From Roseibium algicola (GTDB taxonomy: Bacteria; Pseudomonadota; Alphaproteobacteria; Rhizobiales; Stappiaceae): a stretch of 64,000 bases of DNA. The stretch is from positions 1,302,001 through 1,366,000 of the forward strand of contig NZ_CP019630.1 in the NCBI RefSeq assembly GCF_001999245.1, read 5' to 3'. The notes under the pieces were generated by a model that was not told the origin of the DNA, searched no databases, and saw only the letters and a program-made list of their open reading frames with translations. Below, piece by piece: positions 54,983 through 63,364 of this stretch (the first letter of the stretch is position 1; each line of letters starts with the position of its first letter). A program made the position numbers and the translations under genes.

Positions 54983-56272
54983 TTACATGGATGCGGCCCG
55001 CAGGACCGGGCTTTGCTGAAGCCGTCCTGCGAGTTCGTCCGCAGTCATGATACCGTCAACCGGCCCGATCGCAGTCAGGGTCGGCACCGTGCCCACGAAA
55101 GTCTCGTGCGCGACCCTGCGGATATCAGCAGCTGTCACCGCTTCGATCTTCGAGGAGATCTCGTCCGGATCGAGCACGCGGTTGTGCACGAGGATCTGAC
55201 GGGCAATCTGTCCGGCGCGTGCTGCCGGGCTTTCCAGCGCCATCATCAGTCCCGCGCGGATCTGCGCCCTGGAGCGGGCGACTTCCTCGTCGGTGATCGT
55301 CTGGGTGGCGGCGATCAGTTCGTCCACGATCATCGGCATCAGCGCAGCCAGGTCTTCCTGGCTGGTGGCCGCATGCAGGCCGAACAGTCCGGTATCGGAA
55401 AACGCCCAGTGGAAGCTGTAGATGGCGTAGCAAAGGCCGTGCTTCTCCCGGATTTCCTGGAACAGGCGCGAGGACATGCCACCGCCCAGGACCGATGCCA
55501 GGATCTGGATGGCGTAATAGTCCTTGGACTTGTAGGGCCGACCTTCGAAACCGATCAGAACCTGTGCTTCCATCAGTTCTTTCGGCCGAAGGGTTTCGCC
55601 GCCGCGGTAGCGTGCTTCGGATTCGGGAGCTGCAGGCTCGGAGTTGAAACCGCCGAACTTCTCGCGGGCAAGAGCGACAAGCTCTTCATGATCAACCGCG
55701 CCGGCAGCGGCCAGCACCATGTCGGGTGCCCGGTAGCGATCGGCGAGATAGGCGTTGAGTGCGTCGCGGTTGAACCCCTGCACCGTTTCCGGCGTTCCGA
55801 GGATCGGCCGTCCGATGGCCTGGTCCGGCCAGGCGGTTTCCTGGAACAGATCGAAAGCCTGATCGTCGGGGGAGTCGTTTGCCGCGCCTATTTCCTGAAG
55901 GATCACATGTTGTTCGCGCGTCAGCTCCTGGGCATCGAATGTGGAATTCTGCAGGATGTCAGCGAGAATATCGACCGCAAGCGGCGTGTCCTCAGCCAGG
56001 ATACGCGCGTAGTAATTGGTGTGTTCGATGCTTGTGGAAGCGTTCAGCTCACCACCGACGGCCTCGATCTCTTCTGCGATGCCACGCGCCGTGCGGGTCT
56101 TGGTGCCCTTGAAGGCCATATGCTCCAGAAGATGGGTTATCCCGTTCTGATGCACATTCTCCGCGCGGGATCCGGTTCGCACCCACACGCCAAGAGCCGC
56201 CGTTTTCAGATGAGGCATCTGGTCGGTGACGACCGTCATCCCGTTATCGAGGATTGTTGTTTGTACTTTCAT
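54983..56272 (-). CDS. M16 zinc peptidase (mitochondrial processing peptidase-like)
   Basis: 429 residues. Inverted zinc motif HLLEH (H47, E50, H51) with the distal ligand E127 (LQEIGA), and the R/Y region SSRLFQEIREKHGLCYAIYSF near the C-terminal half. The family includes mitochondrial MPP-beta; bacterial members cleave peptides, sometimes signal or transit-like ones. Starts four bases after thrC, a conserved pairing in rhizobia. Confidence 0.95.
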   Translation of the reverse strand: MKVQTTILDNGMTVVTDQMPHLKTAALGVWVRTGSRAENVHQNGITHLLEHMAFKGTKTRTARGIAEEIEAVGGELNASTSIEHTNYYARILAEDTPLAVDILADILQNSTFDAQELTREQHVILQEIGAANDSPDDQAFDLFQETAWPDQAIGRPILGTPETVQGFNRDALNAYLADRYRAPDMVLAAAGAVDHEELVALAREKFGGFNSEPAAPESEARYRGGETLRPKELMEAQVLIGFEGRPYKSKDYYAIQILASVLGGGMSSRLFQEIREKHGLCYAIYSFHWAFSDTGLFGLHAATSQEDLAALMPMIVDELIAATQTITDEEVARSRAQIRAGLMMALESPAARAGQIARQILVHNRVLDPDEISSKIEAVTAADIRRVAHETFVGTVPTLTAIGPVDGIMTADELAGRLQQSPVLRAASM

Positions 56273-56276
56273 ATGC

Positions 56277-57683
56277 TCACACCCCAGCAGTAACGGCCCG
56301 GGCGTGATCTTCGATGTATCGCTCCACCACGCCCTGATCCGCCGCCAGAACCTGCTGGCGCTCCTCCGCAGTCATCATATCCTTCAGGTTTTCCGGCAGC
56401 TCCGGCCGGTTTCCTGAAGCCCTTTCCACCGCATCCGGGAATTTGGCCGGATGCGCCGTGCCCAACACCACCATCGGTGTCTCGCCGTTATCGTGGTCTT
56501 TCGCCACATGGACACCGATTGCCGTGTGCGGGTCCAGCAAATAGCCTGCCTCGTTCCACAGTTCGGCAATGGTCGATGCCGTTTCGTCCTCGTTGCAGCG
56601 GCCTGCGCCGAAAACCGCGCGCATGGCGCGGAGTGGGCCTTCCTCGATCTCGAAACTGCCGGACTGGCTCAACTGGTTCATCATGCGCCGGACTGCCGCG
56701 CCATCGCGTCCGCAGACCTCCGCCAGAAGCCGCTCGAAATTGGAGGACACCTGGATGTCCATGGACGGAGAAATGGTCGGCGTCACGCCGCGCTTTTCAT
56801 AACGCCCGGTCTTGAGTGTCCGCGCCAGGATGTCGTTGACATTGGTCGCCACCACCAGCTTCTCGACGGGAAGCCCCATCTGCATGGCGGCATAGCCGGC
56901 AAAAATATCACCGAAGTTGCCGGTCGGCACCGTGAAGGAGATCTTGCGATGCGGCGCGCCAAGGGCAGCGCCTGCGACGAAATAATAGACGATCTGCGCC
57001 AGGATCCGCGCCCAGTTGATCGAATTGACGCCGGAAAGGGCAACCCTGTCGCGGAAGGAGAAATGGTTGAACATGCCTTTGACGATGGCCTGGCAATCAT
57101 CAAAGTCGCCGTTTAGTGCCAGGGCATGAACGTTCTTTTCCGCCGGGGTCGTCATCTGGCGGCGCTGCACGCTGGAAACGCGTCCGTCGGGAAACAGGAT
57201 GAAGATATCGGTACGCTCGCGCCCGCGGAAGGCCTCGATGGCGGCGCCGCCGGTGTCTCCGGAAGTTGCGCCGACAATGGTCGCGCGCAAGCCGCGCTCG
57301 GTCAGGACATAGTCCATCATCCGGCCAAGCAACTGCATCGCGACGTCCTTGAACGCCAGCGTCGGGCCGTGGAAGAGTTCAAGGATGAAAGTGTTCGGTC
57401 CGGTCTGGACAAGCGGCGTCACGGCCGGGTGGCGGAAGCCGTCATAGGCTTCTGCAATCATGGACTTCAGATCGTCTTCGGGAATGGCGCCAGCCACGAA
57501 GGGTGAAATAACCTCGAAGGCAACATCCTGATAGGGTTTACCGGCGAAAGACGCGATGGTGTCGGCATCAAATTGCGGCCAGGTTTCGGGTAAATAAAGT
57601 CCGCCGTCGCGTGCGAGCCCCTGTAGCAGGACATCGGAAAATTCCAGAACTGGTGCTTCACCACGCGTACTGATGTATTTCAC
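56277..57683 (-). CDS. thrC: Threonine synthase
   Basis: 468 residues, GTG start at 57683 with GAGG upstream. Converts O-phosphohomoserine to threonine. PLP lysine K112 in HGPTLAFKDVAMQLLG; GATSGDTGGAAIEAF is the cofactor loop. The long form with YISTRGEAP start is typical of Gram-negatives. Heads an operon with the M16 peptidase and perhaps the acetyltransferase. A short GGGACGC hairpin (57715-57730) lies in the leader. Confidence 0.96.
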   Translation of the reverse strand: MKYISTRGEAPVLEFSDVLLQGLARDGGLYLPETWPQFDADTIASFAGKPYQDVAFEVISPFVAGAIPEDDLKSMIAEAYDGFRHPAVTPLVQTGPNTFILELFHGPTLAFKDVAMQLLGRMMDYVLTERGLRATIVGATSGDTGGAAIEAFRGRERTDIFILFPDGRVSSVQRRQMTTPAEKNVHALALNGDFDDCQAIVKGMFNHFSFRDRVALSGVNSINWARILAQIVYYFVAGAALGAPHRKISFTVPTGNFGDIFAGYAAMQMGLPVEKLVVATNVNDILARTLKTGRYEKRGVTPTISPSMDIQVSSNFERLLAEVCGRDGAAVRRMMNQLSQSGSFEIEEGPLRAMRAVFGAGRCNEDETASTIAELWNEAGYLLDPHTAIGVHVAKDHDNGETPMVVLGTAHPAKFPDAVERASGNRPELPENLKDMMTAEERQQVLAADQGVVERYIEDHARAVTAGV

Positions 57684-57912
57684 CGCGCAACGTTCCTCTT
57701 GCTTTGTTTGTCGCGGGACGCCCGCGTCCCCTGCCTGTTTGCCAGACCTCTGATGCGAGAAGGATCAGCCTACTTGAATTCCGGCAGATTTGAAACAAAC
57801 CATGCCATTGATGCGACTTACGCGCCATAACATTCAAGCGCAAGTCGCTTTTGGCTAAAATGATGACCGTGGAGAGACAAGTTTTGCGAAACCGGCCGTG
57901 ACGTCAGCGCCG

Positions 57913-58509
57913 TCAGGCGTGCCCTGCATCGGCATAGAGCATGGCGGGGTCGATACCCATGCTGGCGAGCGCGCGATGCCATTTCTTGTCGGAGGCCTGA
58001 TCGAACAGGATGTCCGGATCGGCCGGAGCCGTCAGCCACCCATTGGCCTGGATTTCGTTTTCAAGCTGCCCCGGAGCCCAGCCCGCATAACCGAGGGCCA
58101 GCATGGCCTGGGTGGGGCCGGTCCCTTGCGCAAGCGCCCGCAGGATCTCCAATGTTGCCGTCAGGCAGATGCCGTTATCAATGGCAAGGGTCGACTGGTT
58201 CAGCATGAAATCGTCGCTATGCAACACGAAGCCGCGTTCGACCTCTACCGGGCCACCCTTGTGAACGCTCATGTCGCGGACTTTCGACGGCAGGCGAATG
58301 GCACCATCGTCGTTGACGATATCGAGTTGAATCAGAAGCTCTTCCAGTGACAGATGGCGGGCCACCTGGTTCACCACGAGACCCATTGCGCCCTGGTCCG
58401 AATGAGAGCACAGATAAATCACAGAATGTTCGAACCGGCTGTCTGACATGCCCGGCATCGCAATCAGAAACTGACCTTCAAGGGAATCTGTTGCTGCGGA
58501 TCCGGCCAT
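57913..58509 (-). CDS. yqgE: YqgE/AlgH family protein
   Basis: 198 residues from ATG 58509 (MAGSAATDS), with GAGG upstream; the 84-codon extension is rejected as it overlaps the divergent gene. Hallmarks: LIAMPGMSDSRFEHSVIYLCSHSDQGAMGLVVN and GGPVEVERGFVLHS. Widely conserved, function unclear (AlgH was once linked to alginate control). Divergent from the DsbD-N-like gene. Confidence 0.93.
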   Translation of the reverse strand: MAGSAATDSLEGQFLIAMPGMSDSRFEHSVIYLCSHSDQGAMGLVVNQVARHLSLEELLIQLDIVNDDGAIRLPSKVRDMSVHKGGPVEVERGFVLHSDDFMLNQSTLAIDNGICLTATLEILRALAQGTGPTQAMLALGYAGWAPGQLENEIQANGWLTAPADPDILFDQASDKKWHRALASMGIDPAMLYADAGHA

Positions 58510-58693
58510 GCGTACCTCGTTTTCTGTTGACGCTCTCTGCCCAAGGGAAAGCATAGCCCCTTTGCCGGGCTTTGTTAATGTCTGTTTGTGCTCGCCGAAT
58601 GGCAACCGGCTCACTTCAGCGTCACAAGGATATGACCTGGATTGCCCAGTCTGGCCGATGACGCTTGCCTGAAACTCGTGTAGCAAAGAAGGC

Positions 58694-59515
58694 ATGAAAC
58701 GCTCTGTCCTTGCCCTTGCGCTCACTATTTTTGTTTTTGCTCCACCCGCCCATGCCGCCATGACCGGCTGGACGGAAGTTCAGGGAGGCGCCGTCAGGCT
58801 GATCGCCTCGGGCCCCATGAAGGACGGCCATTATGAAGCCGGTTTGGAGTTCCTTCTGGAACCGGGCTGGCACACCTATTGGCGCTATCCTGGCGAAGCC
58901 GGAATTCCGCCCCAGATCGATACGACCGGAAGCGCAAACATCAAGACCACCGAGGTGCTCTATCCTGCGCCGGAGCGCTATGACGACGGCTTTTCTGAAT
59001 CGATCGTCTATCACAATGGCATTGTTCTGCCTCTGCGGGTCGAACCTGAAAATCCCGGTCAAACCGTGACGCTTTCCCTGGACGTTTTCTTTGGTATCTG
59101 CAACGAGATCTGCGTTCCCGGAGAGGCCTCCCTGACGCTTGATCTGACCCCGGATGACCAGACCGACAGCCTTGCCCAGACACTGATCCTACGAGACCTC
59201 GAGGCCGTGCCTGCCAAGCAGCCGTCCGCGGATCTGAAGATAAGTGCGATAGCCCTGTCGGCATCGGGCGATGCAGTGGAGATCGAGGTCCAGGCGCCTG
59301 ACGACACCACGCCGGATCTTTTTGCAGCAGCTCCCGAAGGCTCCTATATCGGCCTGCCTAAACCTGCCGGCCAAGGTGGTGAAAAGACACTCTGGCGCTT
59401 GCCACTCAAAGGCATGAAAACAACTGAGACCGACGACGATCTGCGCCTTGTGCTGACTGCGGGCGGTCGGGCGGTCGAGCAGCTGTTTCCCATTGATCCG
59501 GCCTGGGTGAAATAG
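58694..59515 (+). CDS. Exported DsbD N-terminal-like thiol protein
   Basis: 273 residues with a Sec signal peptide (LALALTIFVFAPPAHAA). The DsbD-alpha-type immunoglobulin-like domain covers about 30-145, with GLEFLLEPGWHTYWRYPGEAGIPP and a C-x3-C pair at C136 and C140 (FGICNEICVP), as in the thiol-relay domain of DsbD. No membrane or thioredoxin domain follows, so it is a solo periplasmic domain. Perhaps it passes reductant in cytochrome oxidase or cytochrome c assembly (inference from neighbours). Confidence 0.8.
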   Translation: MKRSVLALALTIFVFAPPAHAAMTGWTEVQGGAVRLIASGPMKDGHYEAGLEFLLEPGWHTYWRYPGEAGIPPQIDTTGSANIKTTEVLYPAPERYDDGFSESIVYHNGIVLPLRVEPENPGQTVTLSLDVFFGICNEICVPGEASLTLDLTPDDQTDSLAQTLILRDLEAVPAKQPSADLKISAIALSASGDAVEIEVQAPDDTTPDLFAAAPEGSYIGLPKPAGQGGEKTLWRLPLKGMKTTETDDDLRLVLTAGGRAVEQLFPIDPAWVK

Positions 59516-59646
59516 AAACTGCCTCCTGCCGGTCTGTCTATCGAACCGCTTTTGCCTCAACTTCCCTCGACGGACGGCCAACAAAGCCCTATCTGTGTCG
59601 CGGGGCTGCCGTTTCGCCGCAGCCGGTCAATCAAGGGATATTCACT

Positions 59647-60135
59647 ATGACACTTTCTGTTGGGGATCGTCTTCCTGAGGCAACATTCAACACCATGACC
59701 GCGGACGGCCCCGGCGAAATATCGACCGGCGAGCTGACATCCGGCAAGACCGTTGTGCTGTTCGGCGTGCCGGGTGCCTTCACCCCGACCTGCCACATGA
59801 ACCACCTGCCGGGCTTCATCGAGCATGCGGAAACGCTGAAGAACAAGGGTGTCGACACCATTGCTGTCCTGTCCGTGAACGATGTCTTCGTCATGGACGC
59901 CTGGAAGAAAGCCTCCAGCGCCGGCGACAGCATCACGTTCCTGTCAGACACGGCTGCCGGCTTTGTCGAAGCCGCAGGCCTCGGCCTCGGGCCGGCACCG
60001 ATCTTCGGTCACCTGCGCTCACAGCGTTTCGCGCTGATTGCCAAGGATGGCGTGATCACCTTCCTGGCTATTGAAGACGCTCCGGGCGAAGCCGTAAAGT
60101 CCGGTGCCGCCGCAATCCTGGAAGCACTCGGCTAA
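59647..60135 (+). CDS. Peroxiredoxin (Prx5/hybrid type, 1-Cys)
   Basis: 162 residues. Peroxidatic C49 in PGAFTPTCHMNHLPGF; no other cysteine is present, so it needs an external thiol such as glutathione/glutaredoxin. The catalytic Arg is in SQRFALIAKDG. Reduces H2O2 and alkyl peroxides. Monocistronic by context, with its own terminator. Confidence 0.94.
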   Translation: MTLSVGDRLPEATFNTMTADGPGEISTGELTSGKTVVLFGVPGAFTPTCHMNHLPGFIEHAETLKNKGVDTIAVLSVNDVFVMDAWKKASSAGDSITFLSDTAAGFVEAAGLGLGPAPIFGHLRSQRFALIAKDGVITFLAIEDAPGEAVKSGAAAILEALG

Positions 60136-60165
60136 GCTGTTTGCAAGCTTGCAGGAGAAATGATG

Positions 60166-60189
60166 AAGGGCCCTGCGGGGCCCTTTTTT
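60166..60189 (+). terminator. Intrinsic terminator of peroxiredoxin gene
   Basis: AAGGGCCC / GGGCCCTT with a TGCG loop followed by a T6 run, 31 bases after the stop. Confidence 0.9.
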
Positions 60190-60396
60190 GATCGCCCCCT
60201 CTCAGCAGATCATCCCGGACGCGGAGATCGGTGACCGGAGAGCCGAGGGCTTTTCAACCTGCCTGCCGACAAAAGTGAAGCAGTGGATCCCCGATCCCGG
60301 CTCGCGCTTCGCTTGGCCGCGACGACGACCGAGAGCCTAGGTTCTCCTGCCCCTCCGGGGCCACGTTCCTTCGTGTCACGAGGCCACCAGCACCAC
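60190..60396. other. Intergenic region, possible degraded repeat
   Basis: 207 bp without gene features. Segments such as GTGGATCCCCGATCCCGG and GGGCCACGTTCCTTCG resemble debris of dispersed intergenic repeats, but I found no second copy in this window to prove it. Confidence 0.3.
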
Positions 60397-61158
60397 CTAC
60401 TTGGTCGACGTTTCGCCCGCCTGCCGTTTGCGCGGCCAAAGGATACTTGCAGCGTAAGTGAGGTAGACACCGATCAGCGTTGCCGCCAGACCGAACCAGG
60501 TCAGCGCATAGCCGAGGTGGTCGTTCTTGAAATGAACGATGGTCTCCCCCGCCTGCGGCAGACCGGACGGCGGCGTGAAGGAAGCGTCGAGATCTATGCT
60601 GAAGGGAGCCAGCCTGGCGGGATCGAGGCCCAGTTCTGCTGCCATGGCATCCGTATCACGTGCGAACCAGATACGATCATCCCGACCGGGTTCCGGCGTT
60701 GTCCAGTTCGGTTTTTCACTCAGCCGCAAAAGTCCGGTCAGCTCCCAGGCACCATCAGGCGGCGTGATTGCCTTTTCGCGCGAATCCTTGTCGAGCCCTT
60801 GTGGCAGGAAGCCGCGGTTGACCAGAACGATCCACTGCTGATCCGTTTCGAAAGGTGCATAAACCATCACCCCGGGCCCGCTTACTGGCCCGACCGGATC
60901 AGTCAGCGCGGTGTAATAGAAAACCGCCCCTTCCAGGAAACGTCCGGTGAGCCTGACATGGCTATAGTCGTCAGAGGGGGCAAGGTCGCCCCAGGCCCCA
61001 GGTTCGGGTGCTGTTTCCGGCGGGGTCGAAACACCGGCTTCCACCTGTTCGATGAGGTTTTCTTTCCAGGCCAGGCGGTCGAGCTGCCAGAAACCGAGAT
61101 TGAGCAGAACCACCAGAGCCACGATGGCAGCGAGTGTCGGGATAACGAGTTTACGCAT
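60397..61158 (-). CDS. surf1: SURF1-family cytochrome c oxidase assembly protein
   Basis: 253 residues with one membrane helix at each end (about 7-25, LAAIVALVVLLNLGFWQL, and about 222-243). Periplasmic loop in between, with the FPGW-like opening LGFWQLDRLAWKE and GVMVYAPFETDQQWIVLVNRGFLP. Aids haem a insertion into oxidase subunit I. Last gene of the ctaB-ctaG-coxC set on the minus strand. Confidence 0.94.
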   Translation of the reverse strand: MRKLVIPTLAAIVALVVLLNLGFWQLDRLAWKENLIEQVEAGVSTPPETAPEPGAWGDLAPSDDYSHVRLTGRFLEGAVFYYTALTDPVGPVSGPGVMVYAPFETDQQWIVLVNRGFLPQGLDKDSREKAITPPDGAWELTGLLRLSEKPNWTTPEPGRDDRIWFARDTDAMAAELGLDPARLAPFSIDLDASFTPPSGLPQAGETIVHFKNDHLGYALTWFGLAATLIGVYLTYAASILWPRKRQAGETSTK

Positions 61159-61185
61159 GAGATTGTCTTCCCGGGACCTGCCCGG

Positions 61186-61590
61186 TCAATTGTCGTCCTT
61201 GCCGGTGTCCAGTTGACCTTCGGCAGCCTTGTGCCGGAACTGAAGCGCAATCATGAGGCCTTTCAGCGGTCGAAGCACTCCGCCGGCCAGCAGGATCGTC
61301 AGCGGTAGCCAGAGGACCAGGTGTACCCAGATCGGCGGCTGGTAGGAGAGTTCGACGAAGAGCACCAGACCGACCACGATAAACCCGACGATCATGATGA
61401 CGAAAACCGCCGGGCCGTCACCACTGTCGGCGAAAGAGTAGTCGAGCCCGCAGGCCATGCAGGATTTCTTGACGCTCAGGAAACCGTCGAAGAGCTTCCC
61501 CTGGCCGCAGCGCGGACACTTGCCCGACAGGCCTGCGGAAACCGGATTGACCGGTGGAAAATGCGCCTTGTCTTCCATGATGTGCCTCAA
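61186..61590 (-). CDS. DUF983 membrane protein with zinc ribbon
   Basis: 134 residues. N-terminal CPRCG...CMACG zinc ribbon, then two membrane helices (about 62-83 and 88-108). Regularly encoded between coxC and surf1 in alphaproteobacteria, which suggests a role in cytochrome oxidase biogenesis; no function is established to my knowledge. MEDKAHF at 61578 is an alternative start. Confidence 0.9.
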   Translation of the reverse strand: MRHIMEDKAHFPPVNPVSAGLSGKCPRCGQGKLFDGFLSVKKSCMACGLDYSFADSGDGPAVFVIMIVGFIVVGLVLFVELSYQPPIWVHLVLWLPLTILLAGGVLRPLKGLMIALQFRHKAAEGQLDTGKDDN

Positions 61591-61605
61591 GCCTCAGCTG
61601 AAATG

Positions 61606-61638
61606 AAAACGCCCGATCCGGTGGCCGGATCGGGCGTT
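61606..61638 (-). terminator. Terminator after coxC
   Basis: AACGCCCGATCCGG / CCGGATCGGGCGTT, a perfect 14-bp stem with a 3-base loop; on the minus strand it is followed by TTC and ATTTC. It lies 23 bases after coxC and only 15 before DUF983, so read-through must supply the downstream genes unless they have their own promoter. Confidence 0.75.
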
Positions 61639-61661
61639 GCTCGTGCCGGTTTGGCGCGATC

Positions 61662-62534
61662 CTAGTGAGCGGCCGGTGTGCCTGCGCCCCAAATGTAGAT
61701 GGAGACGAACAGGAACAGCCAGACGACGTCAACGAAGTGCCAGTACCATGCGGCAGCTTCGAAACCGAAGTGCTTCTCGACGGTGAACTGACCAGCCAGT
61801 GCCCGGAACAGGCAGACGGCCAGGAAGATGGTGCCGACGATAACGTGGAAACCGTGGAAACCGGTCGCCATGAAGAAGGTCGCGCCGTAGATGTTGCCGC
61901 CGAAATCGAACGCAGCGTGCATGTATTCGTAGACCTGGCAGACGGTGAAGAGAACACCCAGCAGAACCGTAAGGGTCAGGCCCCACTTCAGGCCATCGCG
62001 GTCATTATGCAGCAGCGCATGGTGTGCCCAGGTGACCGTGGTGCCGGAGCACAGCAGGATCAGGGTGTTGAGCAGCGGCAGGTGCCAGGGATCGAATGTT
62101 TCGATGCCGGCAGGCGGCCAGTGACCGCCAGTTGCCTCGACACGGGCATACTGGATGGCTTCGCTGGTGAAGAGCGATGCATCGAAGTAGGCCCAGAACC
62201 ATGCAACGAAGAACATCACTTCAGAAGCGATGAACAGCAGCATGCCGTAGCGAAGATGCAGCGAGACCACCCGGGTGTGGTGACCCTGAGCGGATTCGCG
62301 AACGGTGTCGCGCCACCAGCCGAACATCACATAAAGGACGATCAGCAGCCCGATAGCGAACAGGCCCCAGCCAGTGAGATCCAGGCCAAGCAGCACGAAC
62401 TCCGTGCCCTGTGCATATTTCATGAAGCCGATGGCACCCAGTGCCATGACGAATGCACCGACGGATGCGATGAACGGCCACGGACTCGGATCGACCAAGT
62501 GGTAATCGTGGTTTTTGGTATGTGCCTCAGCCAT
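61662..62534 (-). CDS. coxC: Cytochrome c oxidase subunit III
   Basis: 290 residues from ATG 62534 ([20 protein letters not shown]), with GGGGAG upstream. Seven membrane helices; [34 protein letters not shown] and the C-terminal [18 protein letters not shown] are the family signatures. Structural subunit of the aa3-type oxidase. Subunits I and II are not in this window. Confidence 0.97.
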   Translation of the reverse strand: MAEAHTKNHDYHLVDPSPWPFIASVGAFVMALGAIGFMKYAQGTEFVLLGLDLTGWGLFAIGLLIVLYVMFGWWRDTVRESAQGHHTRVVSLHLRYGMLLFIASEVMFFVAWFWAYFDASLFTSEAIQYARVEATGGHWPPAGIETFDPWHLPLLNTLILLCSGTTVTWAHHALLHNDRDGLKWGLTLTVLLGVLFTVCQVYEYMHAAFDFGGNIYGATFFMATGFHGFHVIVGTIFLAVCLFRALAGQFTVEKHFGFEAAAWYWHFVDVVWLFLFVSIYIWGAGTPAAH

Positions 62535-62579
62535 CGGCAAGCTCCCCAAAGACAGTCATTTCAAGCGCGGATGCGCCAA

Positions 62580-63188
62580 TCACTCGAATTTTGTTTCAGC
62601 TGCGGCCTTCTCGGCCTTTGCTGCAACAGGACGTTCCGGTTCTTCTACCGGGAAGAAGGTGTAGGACAAAGTGATTTCCTTCACGTGTTTCAGCTCAGGA
62701 TCCTTGTCCATTTCCGGGTCGACGAAGAAAACGACCGGCATCTGAACAGTCTCGCCGCTTTCCAGCGCCTGCTCGGTAAAGCAGAAGCATTGCAGCTTGT
62801 TGAAATAGGCTCCGGCCGTCGGCGGCGACACGTTGAAAGTCGACGTGCCGACGGTCCTGCCGGAACCCGTGTTGGTTGCCACATATTCCAGTTGAGCGGT
62901 TTCGCCCATCTGGAGCGTGACCGAACGCTGCACCGGTTTGAATTTCCAGGGCAGCTCGTGATTGACGTTGCCGTCGAAGCGCACGGTGATCTTGCGGTCG
63001 ATGATCACGTCGCTTTCAGCCGTGGCAACCTGCGTGGTGCCACCAAACCCGGTGACACGGCAGAAAAGATTGTAGAGCGGCACGGCGGCATAGGCCGCCC
63101 CGACCATGAACATGAACACGCCAGCGCAAACCACCGCGACCTTGCGGTTGCTGCGTGACAGGTTTGAAGTGTCTTGTCCGTTGCTCAC
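62580..63188 (-). CDS. ctaG: Cytochrome c oxidase assembly protein CtaG (Cox11)
   Basis: 202 residues, GTG start at 63188. One N-terminal membrane helix (about 17-38) and a periplasmic copper-binding domain with the C134-F-C136-F motif (LQCFCFTEQ). Delivers copper to the CuB site of oxidase subunit I. Lies between the small CoxF-like gene and coxC. Confidence 0.96.
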   Translation of the reverse strand: MSNGQDTSNLSRSNRKVAVVCAGVFMFMVGAAYAAVPLYNLFCRVTGFGGTTQVATAESDVIIDRKITVRFDGNVNHELPWKFKPVQRSVTLQMGETAQLEYVATNTGSGRTVGTSTFNVSPPTAGAYFNKLQCFCFTEQALESGETVQMPVVFFVDPEMDKDPELKHVKEITLSYTFFPVEEPERPVAAKAEKAAAETKFE

Positions 63189-63198
63189 ACGATCTCCC

Positions 63199-63360
63199 TC
63201 AAAGCGCCCGGTCCAGGATACCGGGGCCCAGTTTGACGATGGTCACGACATAGAACAGCACGACGAGGCCGCCGAGCACGCAGGCGATTGCAATCGACCG
63301 CGACCGGCGCTTCTTCTTCTGCTCTTCGGTGAGCGCAATGCCCTGCTCTTCCTTGGCCAT
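63199..63360 (-). CDS. Small CoxF-like membrane protein
   Basis: 53 residues, too short for most gene callers. A charged cytoplasmic start ([21 protein letters not shown] is broken here only by its Lys/Arg run) is followed by one membrane helix at about 23-43 ([20 protein letters not shown]). It fills the gap between ctaB and ctaG, ending 11 bases before ctaG and starting four bases after ctaB. Position and size match the CoxF-type proteins of rhizobia; function unknown. Confidence 0.8.
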   Translation of the reverse strand: MAKEEQGIALTEEQKKKRRSRSIAIACVLGGLVVLFYVVTIVKLGPGILDRAL

Positions 63361-63364
63361 CACG

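Noticed and set aside
54926..56293. 455-codon plus-strand ORF
   Set aside because: Antisense to the M16 peptidase, which carries HLLEH and the distal Glu.
61665..63158. 497-codon plus-strand ORF
   Set aside because: Antisense to coxC and ctaG, both unambiguous.
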